Below are positions 9,501 to 17,059 of a stretch of DNA of 64,000 bases, in pieces; within the stretch, counting starts at the first letter, position 1, and every line of letters starts with the position of its first letter. Both the position numbers and the translations under genes were made by a program. Origin of the DNA: an uncultured Lachnospiraceae bacterium (GTDB taxonomy: Bacteria > Bacillota > Clostridia > Lachnospirales > Lachnospiraceae); contig CANQRW010000005.1 in the NCBI GenBank assembly GCA_947626365.1, positions 1 through 64,000 on the forward strand, in the 5' to 3' direction. The notes beneath the pieces were generated by a model. It saw only the letters and a list, made by a program, of their open reading frames with translations. It made no database searches and was not told the origin of the DNA.

Positions 9501-10018
9501 AGGAAGAAATTTCCTTTTCCGAAAATGGACTCGTACCGGAGCGCCGCTTCCTTACCCTTCTGATAAAGCCCTCGCTCCAGATACCTCTGGACCTCTCCGG
9601 CCAGACAGGCGCTCAGACAGATGATTCCCTCGTGGTATTTTTCAAGCACCTCATAATCCACCCTCGGCTTATAATAAAAGCCCTCCACAAATCCCTTGGA
9701 CACGATCTTCATCAGGTTGCTGTATCCCTGGTTGTTCTCCGCAAGGAGGATCAGATGGTAATACCGGTCCTCTCCCCGGCCTGCCTCACGGTCGAACCTG
9801 GAACCTGGCGCCACGTAGACCTCGCAGCCCAGGATCGGCTTGATGCCTGCCTCTCTGGCCGCCTTATAGAAATCGATGACGCCGTACATGACGCCGTGGT
9901 CCGTGATCGCGATACTGTCCATGCCCAGCTCTTTCACTCTGGCAACAAGCTCCTTAATCTTGCTGGAACCATCCAGCAGACTGTATTCCGTATGGACATG
10001 CAGATGTGTAAACGCCAT
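6536..10018 (-). CDS. dnaE: DNA polymerase III alpha subunit, DnaE type
   Basis: A replicative-type DNA polymerase; in Firmicutes DnaE extends primers alongside PolC. The 1160-residue protein has an N-terminal PHP domain (FTHLHVHTEYSLLDG, ITDHGVMYGV), the family C polymerase core with the catalytic aspartates in MPDIDIDFCFERR, GPGRGSAAGSIVAYCL and LPRHTSMHAAGVVI, a helix-hairpin-helix region and a C-terminal OB domain (VTIGGMIAGKTVKTTKSGQ). The PHP histidines look intact. A hairpin terminator at 10080-10102 separates it from the HPr-like gene upstream, so dnaE-pfkA probably have their own promoter or depend on read-through. Confidence 0.97.
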   Translation of the reverse strand: MAFTHLHVHTEYSLLDGSSKIKELVARVKELGMDSIAITDHGVMYGVIDFYKAAREAGIKPILGCEVYVAPGSRFDREAGRGEDRYYHLILLAENNQGYSNLMKIVSKGFVEGFYYKPRVDYEVLEKYHEGIICLSACLAGEVQRYLERGLYQKGKEAALRYESIFGKGNFFLELQDHGIPAQKTVNQALLRLSSELGIKLAATNDIHYIYAEDAVPHDILLCIQTGKKVSDENRLRYEGGQYYCKSEAEMRALFPYAQEALDNTYEIAKRCNVEIEFGVTKLPKFEVPEGYDSWSYLNHLCDEGIKKRYPHDDGTLRERLDYELGVIKNMGYVDYFLIVWDFIHFARSRGISVGPGRGSAAGSIVAYCLTITDIDPIRYNLLFERFLNPERVSMPDIDIDFCFERRQEVIDYVVEKYGKDQVVQIITFGTLAAKGVIRDVGRVLDMPYKQCDTIARMIPGDLGMTLEKALKMSADLKKAYEEDADVKYLIDMSMRLEGLPRHTSMHAAGVVISRTSVDNYVPLSRAADGTITTQFTMTTLEELGLLKMDFLGLRTLTVIQDAVEQAEKNYGISLDMGSIDYDDPAVYELIGSGRDEGIFQLESGGMKSFMKELQPKSLEDVIAGIALYRPGPMEFIPKYLKGKNNQGDVTYDCPQLVPILEPTYGCIVYQEQVMQIVRDLAGYTMGRSDLVRRAMSKKKASVMAKERQNFVYGNDEEGVKGCIRNGIDEKTANTIFDEMTAFASYAFNKSHAACYAVVAYQTAYLKYYYPKEFMAALMTSVMENSNKVSEYILVCRQMGIGILPPDINEGEAGFTVSGDSIRYGLAAIKSIGRSVVQTIVADREANGPFRTLDDFVERMSNKEVNKRTLESFIKAGALDSLPGNRRQKCMAAPDMLERKSKDKKNVMEGQMSLFDFAGEEDKKNFQVTFPNVEEFSREELLAFEKEMLGIYISGHPLEAYEKAWRAIVTAVSTDFIVDEETEKAAVEDNSRVTIGGMIAGKTVKTTKSGQVMAFIELEDLVGSVEVIVFPKDYEANRDILVDDEKIFVYGRVSVGDDPVGKLICEKIVPFSRLPRQLWIQFADKAAYDRQMGAVMDCLKGSDGNDGITVYLRAERARKNLPSNWNVTCDEELLQKLYRLVGENNVKVVQKHIESIWKMN

Positions 10019-10079
10019 GTTCTCCGCCTCTCTTTCTCGGATCTATGGGGATTTATCCCCGCCGTCATACTACAGAAAA

Positions 10080-10102
10080 GGAGTTTGCCTGACGCAAACT
10101 CC
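10080..10102 (-). terminator. Intrinsic terminator between HPr-like gene and dnaE
   Basis: On the - strand GGAGTTTGC and GCAAACTCC (10094-10102 and 10080-10088) form a perfect 9-bp stem with a 5-base loop followed by TTTTCTG. It would end the hprK-to-HPr operon before dnaE. A second perfect inverted repeat, GGGGAT/ATCCCC (10047-10060), lies just before the dnaE ribosome site. Confidence 0.75.
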
Positions 10103-10159
10103 CCATTGATGTTCATCGGGCCTGGCCCGGGCAATCCGTACCCGAAGCCTTTCCTGCTG

Positions 10160-10414
10160 TCAGCCCTCTGTCAGATATTTCTCAATCCCTTCGATTGCCC
10201 GCTCCTCATCAGCCCCGTCGGCAGAAACGATCAGCTGATCGCCGGGAACCAGGCCCAAGGTCATCATTCCCATAATGCTTTTGGCATTAATCCTTTTGGA
10301 ATCACGCTCCACATAGATGCTGCTGTCGTACTGGCTGGCAACCTGAACCAGCATCGCTACCGGTCTTGCCTCCAGTCCTGTCTCCAACTCGATTTTGATA
10401 GCCTTTTTCGTCAT
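10160..10414 (-). CDS. HPr-like regulatory protein with Glu in place of His15 (Crh-like)
   Basis: An 84-residue HPr-fold protein. The PTS phosphorylation site has been lost: the usual GLHARP reads GLEARPVAM, with Glu at position 15. The regulatory site is kept: Ser46 in NAKSIMGMM, the target of HPr kinase. This is the logic of Bacillus Crh, which has Gln15 and works only in carbon catabolite control through CcpA, not in sugar transport. Crh of Bacillus also sits directly after whiA, as here (4-bp overlap with whiA at 10411-10414). HPr kinase is encoded in the same run of genes. A Crh-type role is therefore likely, though Glu15 could also mimic His-phosphate; that is inference. Confidence 0.9.
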   Translation of the reverse strand: MTKKAIKIELETGLEARPVAMLVQVASQYDSSIYVERDSKRINAKSIMGMMTLGLVPGDQLIVSADGADEERAIEGIEKYLTEG

Positions 10415-11409
10415 AATTCTTCCTCCTCATTCCCTTGAATGGTCTGGCTGGCATTCCTCTCTCTTCTCTCCCTCAATTCTTCAGCCAGGTCGCTCAGCTT
10501 TCTGAGCCGATGATTCACTCCGGATTTCCCTACCGGCGGGTCCAGGGCCTCTCCAAGCTCCTTCAAAGTGGCGTCGGGATTTGCCAGCCTGGCTCTGGCA
10601 ATCTCAGCCAGATTCTCAGGCAGATTGTCGAAACCGACAAAATCCCGCACATATGTGATATCCTCCAGCTGCCTCACTGCCGCGGACACCGTCTTGTTGA
10701 TGTTGGCCGTCTCGCAGTTGACCTGCCGGTTGACGCTGCCCCGCATCTCCTTGACGATCCGGATGTTCTCCATCTCCATAAGCGACCGGGGTGCCTCCAT
10801 CACGCTGAGAATATCCACGATCTGACTGCCTTCCTTGATATACACCACGTAATACTTCTTCCGCATCACGATCCTGGCGTCAATGCCGAAGGCCGAAATC
10901 ACATCCCTCAGCTGCTCTGCCTTGGCCTCCGACTGGCATGCGATCTCAAAATGGTAGAACTTCTCCGGATCGCTGATAGAGCCGGCGGCCAGAAACGCTC
11001 CGCGGATAAAGGCTCTCCTGCAGCAGGTGTGCTGTATGACCCGGTTCCGCACTACGGAAAGGACCTCCTCCACCTGGCCGTTCTCATCAAGGAGCTTAGT
11101 GGTGACAAGGACTTTTCTGGCGTCCTTATCTTCCGAGATCATCACCTGATAAGACTTATTACGCCGCAGATAGGCATTCTGGCGAATCACAATATCCGTA
11201 CTTATATTAAATGTTTTTTCCAATAATGTAAAGCACTTTCTTGCGACAGCTTCATTTTCCGTTGAAATTTTTATGCGGAAACGATCATTTTCGTCAATCT
11301 GAACCTTGCCGCACAGACTGATGATGGCGGCGATTTCCGCAATCTGACAGTGCCGGGCCGGGCTGATCTGCTTTGAAAGCTCTTCCTTTACCTGTGAAGA
11401 AAATGACAT
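10411..11409 (-). CDS. whiA: DNA-binding protein WhiA
   Basis: WhiA proteins combine a degenerate LAGLIDADG homing-endonuclease fold with a C-terminal helix-turn-helix; they control sporulation septation in actinomycetes and affect division and chromosome segregation in Firmicutes. The 332-residue protein starts SFSSQVKEELSKQI, has CCRRAFIRGAFLAAGSISDP in the LAGLIDADG part and ends with the HTH region LKELGEALDPPVGKSGVNHRLRK (quoted in pieces: LKELGEALDPPVGKSG, VNHRLRKLSDLAEELRE). It overlaps the HPr-like gene by 4 bases and lies 36 bases after rapZ. The uridine-nucleotide-binding YvcK gene found between rapZ and whiA in Bacillus is absent. Confidence 0.95.
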   Translation of the reverse strand: MSFSSQVKEELSKQISPARHCQIAEIAAIISLCGKVQIDENDRFRIKISTENEAVARKCFTLLEKTFNISTDIVIRQNAYLRRNKSYQVMISEDKDARKVLVTTKLLDENGQVEEVLSVVRNRVIQHTCCRRAFIRGAFLAAGSISDPEKFYHFEIACQSEAKAEQLRDVISAFGIDARIVMRKKYYVVYIKEGSQIVDILSVMEAPRSLMEMENIRIVKEMRGSVNRQVNCETANINKTVSAAVRQLEDITYVRDFVGFDNLPENLAEIARARLANPDATLKELGEALDPPVGKSGVNHRLRKLSDLAEELRERRERNASQTIQGNEEEEL

Positions 11410-11445
11410 GATTCACACCTCACGTCCGCTGAAACTGCAGCGGTT

Positions 11446-12315
11446 TTATCTGTTCCCGCGGTCCATGTCCCTGTGCTCCAGCTTAAGCCCAAGCTGTCTG
11501 GCCGCTTTCAGATGGTAGTAAAGGGCGTTGGCCATAGTGACGGAGCGATGCCTTCCGCCGGTACAGCCGACAGCGATAACCAGTCGGTTCTTTCCCTCCT
11601 GCACATAGTTGGGGATCAGAAAATCGATCATATCGTACAGCCTGGTAAGGAACTGATACCCGGTTCCGCCCCGCATCACATACTCGGACACGGCGCTGTC
11701 CTCCCCGGTTTTCTCCTTCAGCTCATCTACATAATAGGGATTCGGCAGAAAACGGACGTCGAAAACCAGGTCCGCATCGGCCGGGATTCCGTATTTGAAT
11801 CCAAAGGACAGCACTGTAATGAAAAGATTATCGTAGCTTTTGTTTTCCAAAAACAGCTTCTCCAGCTCCTGGCGGAGATCCTTGGTCAGAAGCTTGCTGG
11901 TGTCAATGATGAAATCCGCCTCTGCCTTCAGAAAAGCAAGCTTCTCCCTCTCCTTCGCGATACCATGATCGATCCGTCCCATACCTGCCAGAGGATGGTT
12001 TCTCCTGGTCTCCTTGTACCGCTTGATCAGCACCTCATCATCGGAATCCAGAAAAAGCACCCTGCAGTCCATGCCGGCTTCCTGCCATTCCTTCAATACA
12101 TTATCGAACTGAGGCAGGTCCTGTCCGCTGCGGATATCAATTCCCAGGGCCACCCGGTCCGACGGCTTTTCTTTGTTTCCTTCCAGAAGGGAGGCAAATT
12201 CTTTCATCAGAGGAATGGGAAGGTTGTCTACGCAGTAGTATCCCATATCCTCCAGCATCTTCAGGGCCACGGTTTTGCCGGCTCCCGACATTCCTGTCAC
12301 AATCACCAGTTTCAT
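11446..12315 (-). CDS. rapZ: RNase adapter / nucleotide-binding protein RapZ (YvcJ)
   Basis: RapZ proteins bind nucleotides; in enterobacteria RapZ directs RNase E to small RNAs controlling glucosamine-6-phosphate synthase, and in Bacillus YvcJ affects competence. The 289-residue protein shows a Walker A motif TGMSGAGKT at residues 6-14, the Walker-B-like LGIDIRSGQD, and the C-terminal signature RFLPNPYYVDELKEKTGED and AVGCTGGRHRSV. The start codon follows the murB stop directly (TAG then ATG), indicating translational coupling. Which nucleotide or RNA it handles here cannot be read from sequence. Confidence 0.95.
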   Translation of the reverse strand: MKLVIVTGMSGAGKTVALKMLEDMGYYCVDNLPIPLMKEFASLLEGNKEKPSDRVALGIDIRSGQDLPQFDNVLKEWQEAGMDCRVLFLDSDDEVLIKRYKETRRNHPLAGMGRIDHGIAKEREKLAFLKAEADFIIDTSKLLTKDLRQELEKLFLENKSYDNLFITVLSFGFKYGIPADADLVFDVRFLPNPYYVDELKEKTGEDSAVSEYVMRGGTGYQFLTRLYDMIDFLIPNYVQEGKNRLVIAVGCTGGRHRSVTMANALYYHLKAARQLGLKLEHRDMDRGNR

Positions 12316-13227
12316 CTATTGGTTTCCTCCCAGATATTTCACTTCCCGTTCAAGCTCAACGCCGAATTTTTCCTGCACAATGCGGCTGACCTCTTCACAG
12401 AGCTCCAGCACATCATCCGCTGTGGCCCCGCCTTTGTTGATCACAAATCCGCAGTGCTTTTCCGACACCTGGGCGCCTCCCACGGCAAATCCGCGAAGGC
12501 CGGCATCCTCGATCAATTTTCCCGCGAAATACCCTTCCGGCCGCTTGAACATACTACCGGCGCTGGGATACTCCAGAGGCTGTTTCGATCTGCGCTTAAA
12601 AGCAAGGTCATCCATTCTCGCCTGAATCTCATCCTTCTGTCCATGGGCCAGCCGAAGTTCCGCCTCAAGGACGATGTAACCCATATCCGGAATGCAGCTG
12701 GTCCGGTATCCCAGCTTAAGTTCTTCCAGTCCAAGCCTCCGCACCTGACCGTCCGGCGTAAGAACCGTGGCGGACGTCAGCACATCCTTCATCTCGGAAC
12801 CGTAAGCGCCTGCGTTCATCACCACGGCGCCCCCCAGAGTTCCCGGAATCCCCGCCGCGAACTCAAAGCCGGTCAGTCCTTTGTCACAGGCTGCCCTGGC
12901 CATCTTCGCCAGGGAGATCCCCGCGCCTGCCGTCATCACCGTATCCTGAATCTCACAGCCGCACAGGTTCTCAGTGGAGATCATCACGCCCCGCCAGCCG
13001 TTGTCGCTTATCAGAAGATTGCTCCCCTTTCCCAGAATATAGAAAGGAACTTCCTCTTCCCTGCAAAGCTCCGCGATTTTCTTCAGCTGTGCCTTGTCAG
13101 CCGGAACCGCAAACAGATCCGCCGGGCCGCCGATCCGGAACGTGGTGTGGTTGGCCATCGGCTCTCCGGCTTTCACATTCTTCTCTCCGGCGGCTTCTGT
13201 CAGCCTCTTCCGAAATTGTTCTCTCAT
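12316..13227 (-). CDS. murB: UDP-N-acetylenolpyruvoylglucosamine reductase
   Basis: Reduces UDP-GlcNAc-enolpyruvate to UDP-MurNAc with NADPH and FAD, the second committed step of peptidoglycan precursor synthesis. The 303-residue protein has the FAD-binding NHTTFRIGGPADLF and PGTLGGAVVMNAGAYGSEM segments and the type II MurB substrate site SAGSMFKRP with its proton-donating Ser, then AQVSEKHCGFVIN. It is co-transcribed after hprK (20-base gap) and abuts rapZ with no gap. Confidence 0.97.
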   Translation of the reverse strand: MREQFRKRLTEAAGEKNVKAGEPMANHTTFRIGGPADLFAVPADKAQLKKIAELCREEEVPFYILGKGSNLLISDNGWRGVMISTENLCGCEIQDTVMTAGAGISLAKMARAACDKGLTGFEFAAGIPGTLGGAVVMNAGAYGSEMKDVLTSATVLTPDGQVRRLGLEELKLGYRTSCIPDMGYIVLEAELRLAHGQKDEIQARMDDLAFKRRSKQPLEYPSAGSMFKRPEGYFAGKLIEDAGLRGFAVGGAQVSEKHCGFVINKGGATADDVLELCEEVSRIVQEKFGVELEREVKYLGGNQ

Positions 13228-13247
13228 TCAAATAAACCTCCCGGGCT

Positions 13248-14177
13248 TTACCTGCTTCCTCTGGACAGATTGGCCTGCACGCGATTATATAACTCTTTGG
13301 CGGCGTTATAGCCCATGGCTTTCTGCCGGTGGTTGATGGCGGCGGCCTCCACGATCAGGGCCAGATTTCTTCCGGGACGGATGGGAATATTATAGCATAC
13401 CACCTGATTTCCCAGATATTCCGTGTACTGGTCCTCCAGCCCCAGCCGGTCGTACTCCCGGTCCTTATCCCAGTCTTCCAGCTTGATCACCATATTGATG
13501 GTCTGGGTGTCCTCCACGCTCTCCACACCGAACAGGCTCTTTACATCTATGATTCCTATGCCTCTCAGCTCGATAAAATGCTTGGTAATATCAGGAGCCG
13601 TCCCGATCAGCGTCTCATCGCTGACCTTGCGGATCTCCACCACGTCGTCAGTCACCAGCCGGTGGCCTCTCTTGATCAGCTCCAGGGCCGTCTCGCTCTT
13701 TCCGATACCGCTCTCGCCAGTAATAAGGACTCCCTCACCGAACACATCCACCAGCACTCCGTGAATGGTGATGCAGGGTGCCAGCTTCACCTTCAGCCAC
13801 CGGAAAATCTCCGCCATCAGATCGGAAGTGGCCTTGTCAGACATAAGGCAGGGCACGCCGTAATAATTGCACAGCTCCAGCATATCGCTGTCCGGCTTCA
13901 GATTGCGGCAGTAGACCATGCAGGGAATCTTTTCCGCCAAAAGCTGTTCGTACCGGGTCCGCTTGGTAGCCCAGTCCAGATTCTTGATATACTCCTGCTC
14001 CACATAACCGATCAGCTGTACCCTGTCTTTATCAAAATGCTCAAAGAATCCGGCCAGCTGCAGGGCCGGGCGATTCACATCCGCATGGGTCAGCACCATT
14101 TTCTCCGCGTCGATCTCAGGCGTCATATTCTTCAGCTTCAGCTTATCGATCAGTTCCTGTATGGTTACTCCGTACAT
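13248..14177 (-). CDS. hprK: HPr kinase/phosphorylase
   Basis: Phosphorylates and dephosphorylates HPr-type proteins on Ser46, linking glycolytic state to catabolite repression. The 309 residues comprise an N-terminal ligand-sensor-like domain and a C-terminal kinase domain with the Walker A motif GESGIGKSETALEL, the RGHRLVTDDVVEI strand carrying the catalytic Asp pair, and the family loop RGIGIIDVKSLFG. Two possible substrates are encoded nearby: the HPr-like protein at 10160-10414 and canonical HPr at 54238-54504, both with Ser46. It appears to be the first gene of the hprK-murB-rapZ-whiA-HPr-like operon. Upstream are four 23-bp tandem repeats. Confidence 0.97.
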   Translation of the reverse strand: MYGVTIQELIDKLKLKNMTPEIDAEKMVLTHADVNRPALQLAGFFEHFDKDRVQLIGYVEQEYIKNLDWATKRTRYEQLLAEKIPCMVYCRNLKPDSDMLELCNYYGVPCLMSDKATSDLMAEIFRWLKVKLAPCITIHGVLVDVFGEGVLITGESGIGKSETALELIKRGHRLVTDDVVEIRKVSDETLIGTAPDITKHFIELRGIGIIDVKSLFGVESVEDTQTINMVIKLEDWDKDREYDRLGLEDQYTEYLGNQVVCYNIPIRPGRNLALIVEAAAINHRQKAMGYNAAKELYNRVQANLSRGSR

Positions 14178-14242
14178 GGCACAACTCTCCTTTTATTCTG
14201 TCGGTTACTCCGGAAAGCGCGATTTTCTCTGAATTCTATATA

Positions 14243-14333
14243 TTTTCCGCTTCCCGGCAGCATGTTTTCCCGCTTTCCTGCAGCATGTTTTCCCGCTTTC
14301 CAGCAGCATGTTTTCCCGCTTTCCTGCAACATT
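14243..14333. repeat. Four tandem 22-23-bp repeats upstream of hprK
   Basis: Units begin at 14243, 14265, 14288 and 14311, each close to TTTTCCCGCTTTCC followed by TGCAGCATG, with a degenerate fifth ending near 14346. They fill the gap between the uvrC stop (14452) and the hprK start (14177), within the hprK leader or promoter region. The pyrimidine-rich bias is strong on this strand. No transposase or known element end is associated. Confidence 0.85.
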
Positions 14334-14451
14334 TCCCTGCATCATGTTATCACAAAATACGGCCCTTGTCCATACGCAGAAACAAAGCCTCTGCCGTCAT
14401 AAACCATCATAATCCGTCATAAACTGTGCCGCCGCGGAGCCGAACCGCCCT

Positions 14452-16311
14452 CTACCGGAAGAACCGGTACACGCTTTCCGCCGCCCTGCGGTTCATGCCG
14501 GGAACCGCCTCCAACTCCTCGACAGCCGCCTCCTTTACCGCCTCCAGCGATTTAAACTCACGCATCAGCGCCTTTCTCCTGGCGGGACCGATATCCGGAA
14601 TATCATCCAGTATGGAATGGACCTGATCCTTTCCCCGCAGGCTGCGGTGATACTCTATGGCAAAGCGGTGGGCCTCATCCTGGATCCGGGTGATCAGCCG
14701 GAAGCCCTCGGAGTGCCGGTCGATGGGCACCTCCACGTTCCGGTAATAGAGTCCGCGGGTCCTGTGGTGATCGTCTTTCACCATGCCGCAGACTGGTATC
14801 TCAAGCCCCAGTTCGCCTAAGACCTCCAGGGCGATGTTTACCTGGCCCCGGCCGCCGTCCATCATCAGAAGGTCCGGGAACCTGGTAAAGCTTCCCATGG
14901 ATTTATCCGCGATTCCCTGCTCCTCCATGTCCCTGGATTCCTTCAGGCCGTGGCTGAATCTTCGCATCAGCACTTCCCGCATGGAGGCGTAATCGTTGGG
15001 CCCCTTCACTGTCTGTATCTTGAATTTCCGGTAGTCGCTTCGTTTGGGCCTGCCGTCCTCATAGACGATCATGGAGCCTACGGACTCCAGGCCGCTGGTG
15101 TTGGAGATATCGTAGGCCTCCACCCGGCGGATTCCCGACAGGCCGATCAGCTCGCCGATCTGATTCATGGCCCCGATGGTGCAAAGTTCCTCCCGCTTGA
15201 TTTTCTCTTTGTCCTGGGCCAGCACCATGGCGGCGTTCCGCTCCGCCAGTTCCACCAGCCGCTCCTTCTGGCCTTTCTGGGGCACCACGATCTTCACCTT
15301 CTGCCCCCGCTTCATCTCAAGCCAGCGGGCAATGACGTCCCCATCCTCCAGCTCCTCCTGAATCCACAGCTCCCTGGGCACGAAGGGGGTTCCGGAATAA
15401 AACTGCTTTACAAAACTGGTCAGGATCTGCTGCCGGTTCTCCGCCGTGGCGATATTGACGTGAAAATGATCCCGGCCGATGAGCTTTCCCTCCCGGACGA
15501 AGAATACCTGGACCACGGCATCGGTGTCGTCCCTGGCCATGGCGATAATATCCCGATCGTCCATATTGCCGGAGGTGATCTTCTGCTTCTGGGCCACCTT
15601 CTTTACGCTGTTTAACAGCTCCCGATACTCGATGGCCTTCTCAAAATCCATGGCGTCCGAGGCAGCCATCATCTTCTCCTCAAGCATTTTCAGGATAGAA
15701 TCATAGTGTCCTCCCAGAAAATCCTGAGCCTGGGCGATGGCCTTGCCGTAGTCCTCCCTGGAAATATACCCCTGGCAGGGGGCATCGCACTGATGGATGT
15801 GATAGTTCAGGCAGGGCCGTTCCTTCCCCGTATCCCTGGGCAGATTCCGGCTGCAGGTACGAATCTTATACAGCTTGTGAATCAGATCCAGGGTGTCCTT
15901 CACCGCCCCCGCGCTGGTATAAGGGCCGAAATATTTGCTCTTGTCCTTCTTCATGGTCCTGGACATCATGACTCTGGGGAAATCCTCGGCCACCGTCACC
16001 TTGATATAGGGGTAGGCCTTGTCGTCCTTCAGCATGGTGTTGTAGCGTGGGCGATGCTCCTTGATCAGATTGCACTCCAGGACCAGGGCCTCCAGCTCTG
16101 AATCCGTAATAATATACTCAAACCACGCGATTCTTGACACCATCTGCTCAATCTTGGCCGTCTTGTTCCGGCTGCTCTGAAAATACTGCCGCACCCGGTT
16201 CTTCAGGCTGATGGCCTTGCCCACGTAGATGATCTGGTCACGCTTGTCATGCATGATATAGACGCCGGGCTGGGCCGGCAGTTTCTTCAGTTCTTCCTCA
16301 ATATCAAACAT
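14452..16311 (-). CDS. uvrC: UvrABC excinuclease subunit C
   Basis: Makes both incisions in nucleotide excision repair. At 619 residues it has normal length. The N-terminal GIY-YIG nuclease is seen at [20 protein letters not shown], the Cys-rich region at [19 protein letters not shown] (with [10 protein letters not shown]), the UvrB-binding UVR motif around [15 protein letters not shown], the RNase H-like second nuclease at [19 protein letters not shown], and tandem helix-hairpin-helix motifs at [13 protein letters not shown] and [17 protein letters not shown]. It is separated from hprK by 274 bases that hold repeats, so probably an independent unit. Confidence 0.97.
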   Translation of the reverse strand: MFDIEEELKKLPAQPGVYIMHDKRDQIIYVGKAISLKNRVRQYFQSSRNKTAKIEQMVSRIAWFEYIITDSELEALVLECNLIKEHRPRYNTMLKDDKAYPYIKVTVAEDFPRVMMSRTMKKDKSKYFGPYTSAGAVKDTLDLIHKLYKIRTCSRNLPRDTGKERPCLNYHIHQCDAPCQGYISREDYGKAIAQAQDFLGGHYDSILKMLEEKMMAASDAMDFEKAIEYRELLNSVKKVAQKQKITSGNMDDRDIIAMARDDTDAVVQVFFVREGKLIGRDHFHVNIATAENRQQILTSFVKQFYSGTPFVPRELWIQEELEDGDVIARWLEMKRGQKVKIVVPQKGQKERLVELAERNAAMVLAQDKEKIKREELCTIGAMNQIGELIGLSGIRRVEAYDISNTSGLESVGSMIVYEDGRPKRSDYRKFKIQTVKGPNDYASMREVLMRRFSHGLKESRDMEEQGIADKSMGSFTRFPDLLMMDGGRGQVNIALEVLGELGLEIPVCGMVKDDHHRTRGLYYRNVEVPIDRHSEGFRLITRIQDEAHRFAIEYHRSLRGKDQVHSILDDIPDIGPARRKALMREFKSLEAVKEAAVEELEAVPGMNRRAAESVYRFFR

Positions 16312-16403
16312 ACATTTCCCTCACAATCCGGCAGAATAATCCTTCAGCAGCCAGAGCATCGCCGGCACAATTCATTATCGGCACAATATGCCGGGTATTC
16401 CGC

Positions 16404-16491
16404 AATACAACAAACGCGTCACTGGCGCGTTTGTTGCATACTAACGTAATACACACAAAGCGTCACTGGCGCGTTGTGTGCATACTGACGT
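16404..16491. repeat. Two tandem 44-bp hairpin repeats
   Basis: Units start at 16404 and 16448 with the same 44-bp period, loop TCACTGG and tail GCATACTRACGT as the array at 5338-5471, but with different stems: CAACAAACGCG/CGCGTTTGTTG in the first and CACACAAAGCG/CGCGTTGTGTG (one mismatch) in the second. The arms have changed together, so structure is what is conserved. They lie between the stop of the DUF1653 gene (about 20 bases away) and the start of uvrC. The remaining sequence 16312-16403 shows nothing clear. Confidence 0.9.
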
Positions 16492-16513
16492 AACACATAT
16501 GGAACGCGGCGCA

Positions 16514-17035
16514 TCAGCGCAGCCGCGTTCCGTCAAATTTCTTCTGCATTTTAAGATACGATTCCACAGATTCTGCCTGTTGTTCAATATCTCCCGTCTT
16601 GCGGAACAGATCCAGCACCTCATAGAGAATGTCCAGTTCCTCCTGGGTAAGACTCCCCTTCATCTTCCTAAAGATATCCAGCCGCTTTCCGTAATCTTCC
16701 TCCTCCACAAAATCCAGAAGCAGGGGATTCAAAGCAGCCGCTTCCTTCTGAAGTTCTTCCGGTTCCGGCTCTTTTTCCGCCGGATCATTCTGACCGGCGC
16801 TCTCTTCCTCCTTAAGCAGCTGGCCGGATTCCTCTTCCGTCCGGTTCACTCCTTCCGGCTTCATCTCCCGCATAAACATCGCCTCAGGCATGGCATAGAC
16901 GCGATAATCCTTATGCAGGCTCTGGTAGATCACCAGCTTCTCTCCGGTCTGCGCATGCTCCGCTATCGCGGCAAGCTGATACAGCACATCATCCTCATCG
17001 CGGTATAAATCGCCTGGTCTTGGAATTCTTTCCAT
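16514..17035 (-). CDS. DUF1653-domain protein with acidic C-terminal extension
   Basis: The first 60 residues match the DUF1653 pattern: PRPGDLYRDEDDVLYQLAAI, AEHAQTGEKLVIYQSLHKDY, RVYAMPEAMF. This small beta-rich domain has no established activity. The remaining 110 residues are Glu-rich and helical (EESGQLLKEEE, PEKEPEPEELQKEAA, then a coiled segment to the end) and may be a partner-binding tail. It follows the DUF4015 lipoprotein by 24 bases on the same strand, so the two form an operon. No function is proposed. Confidence 0.8.
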   Translation of the reverse strand: MERIPRPGDLYRDEDDVLYQLAAIAEHAQTGEKLVIYQSLHKDYRVYAMPEAMFMREMKPEGVNRTEEESGQLLKEEESAGQNDPAEKEPEPEELQKEAAALNPLLLDFVEEEDYGKRLDIFRKMKGSLTQEELDILYEVLDLFRKTGDIEQQAESVESYLKMQKKFDGTRLR

Positions 17036-17059
17036 CTCACATTCCTTTCTGAAATGAAC

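Noticed and set aside
6563-10438. Very long open frame on the + strand opposite dnaE (about 1290 codons)
   Set aside because: It is the complement of dnaE and the HPr-like gene in a GC-rich genome; the translation is His/Leu/Arg-rich without domains, and no ribosome site stands before it.
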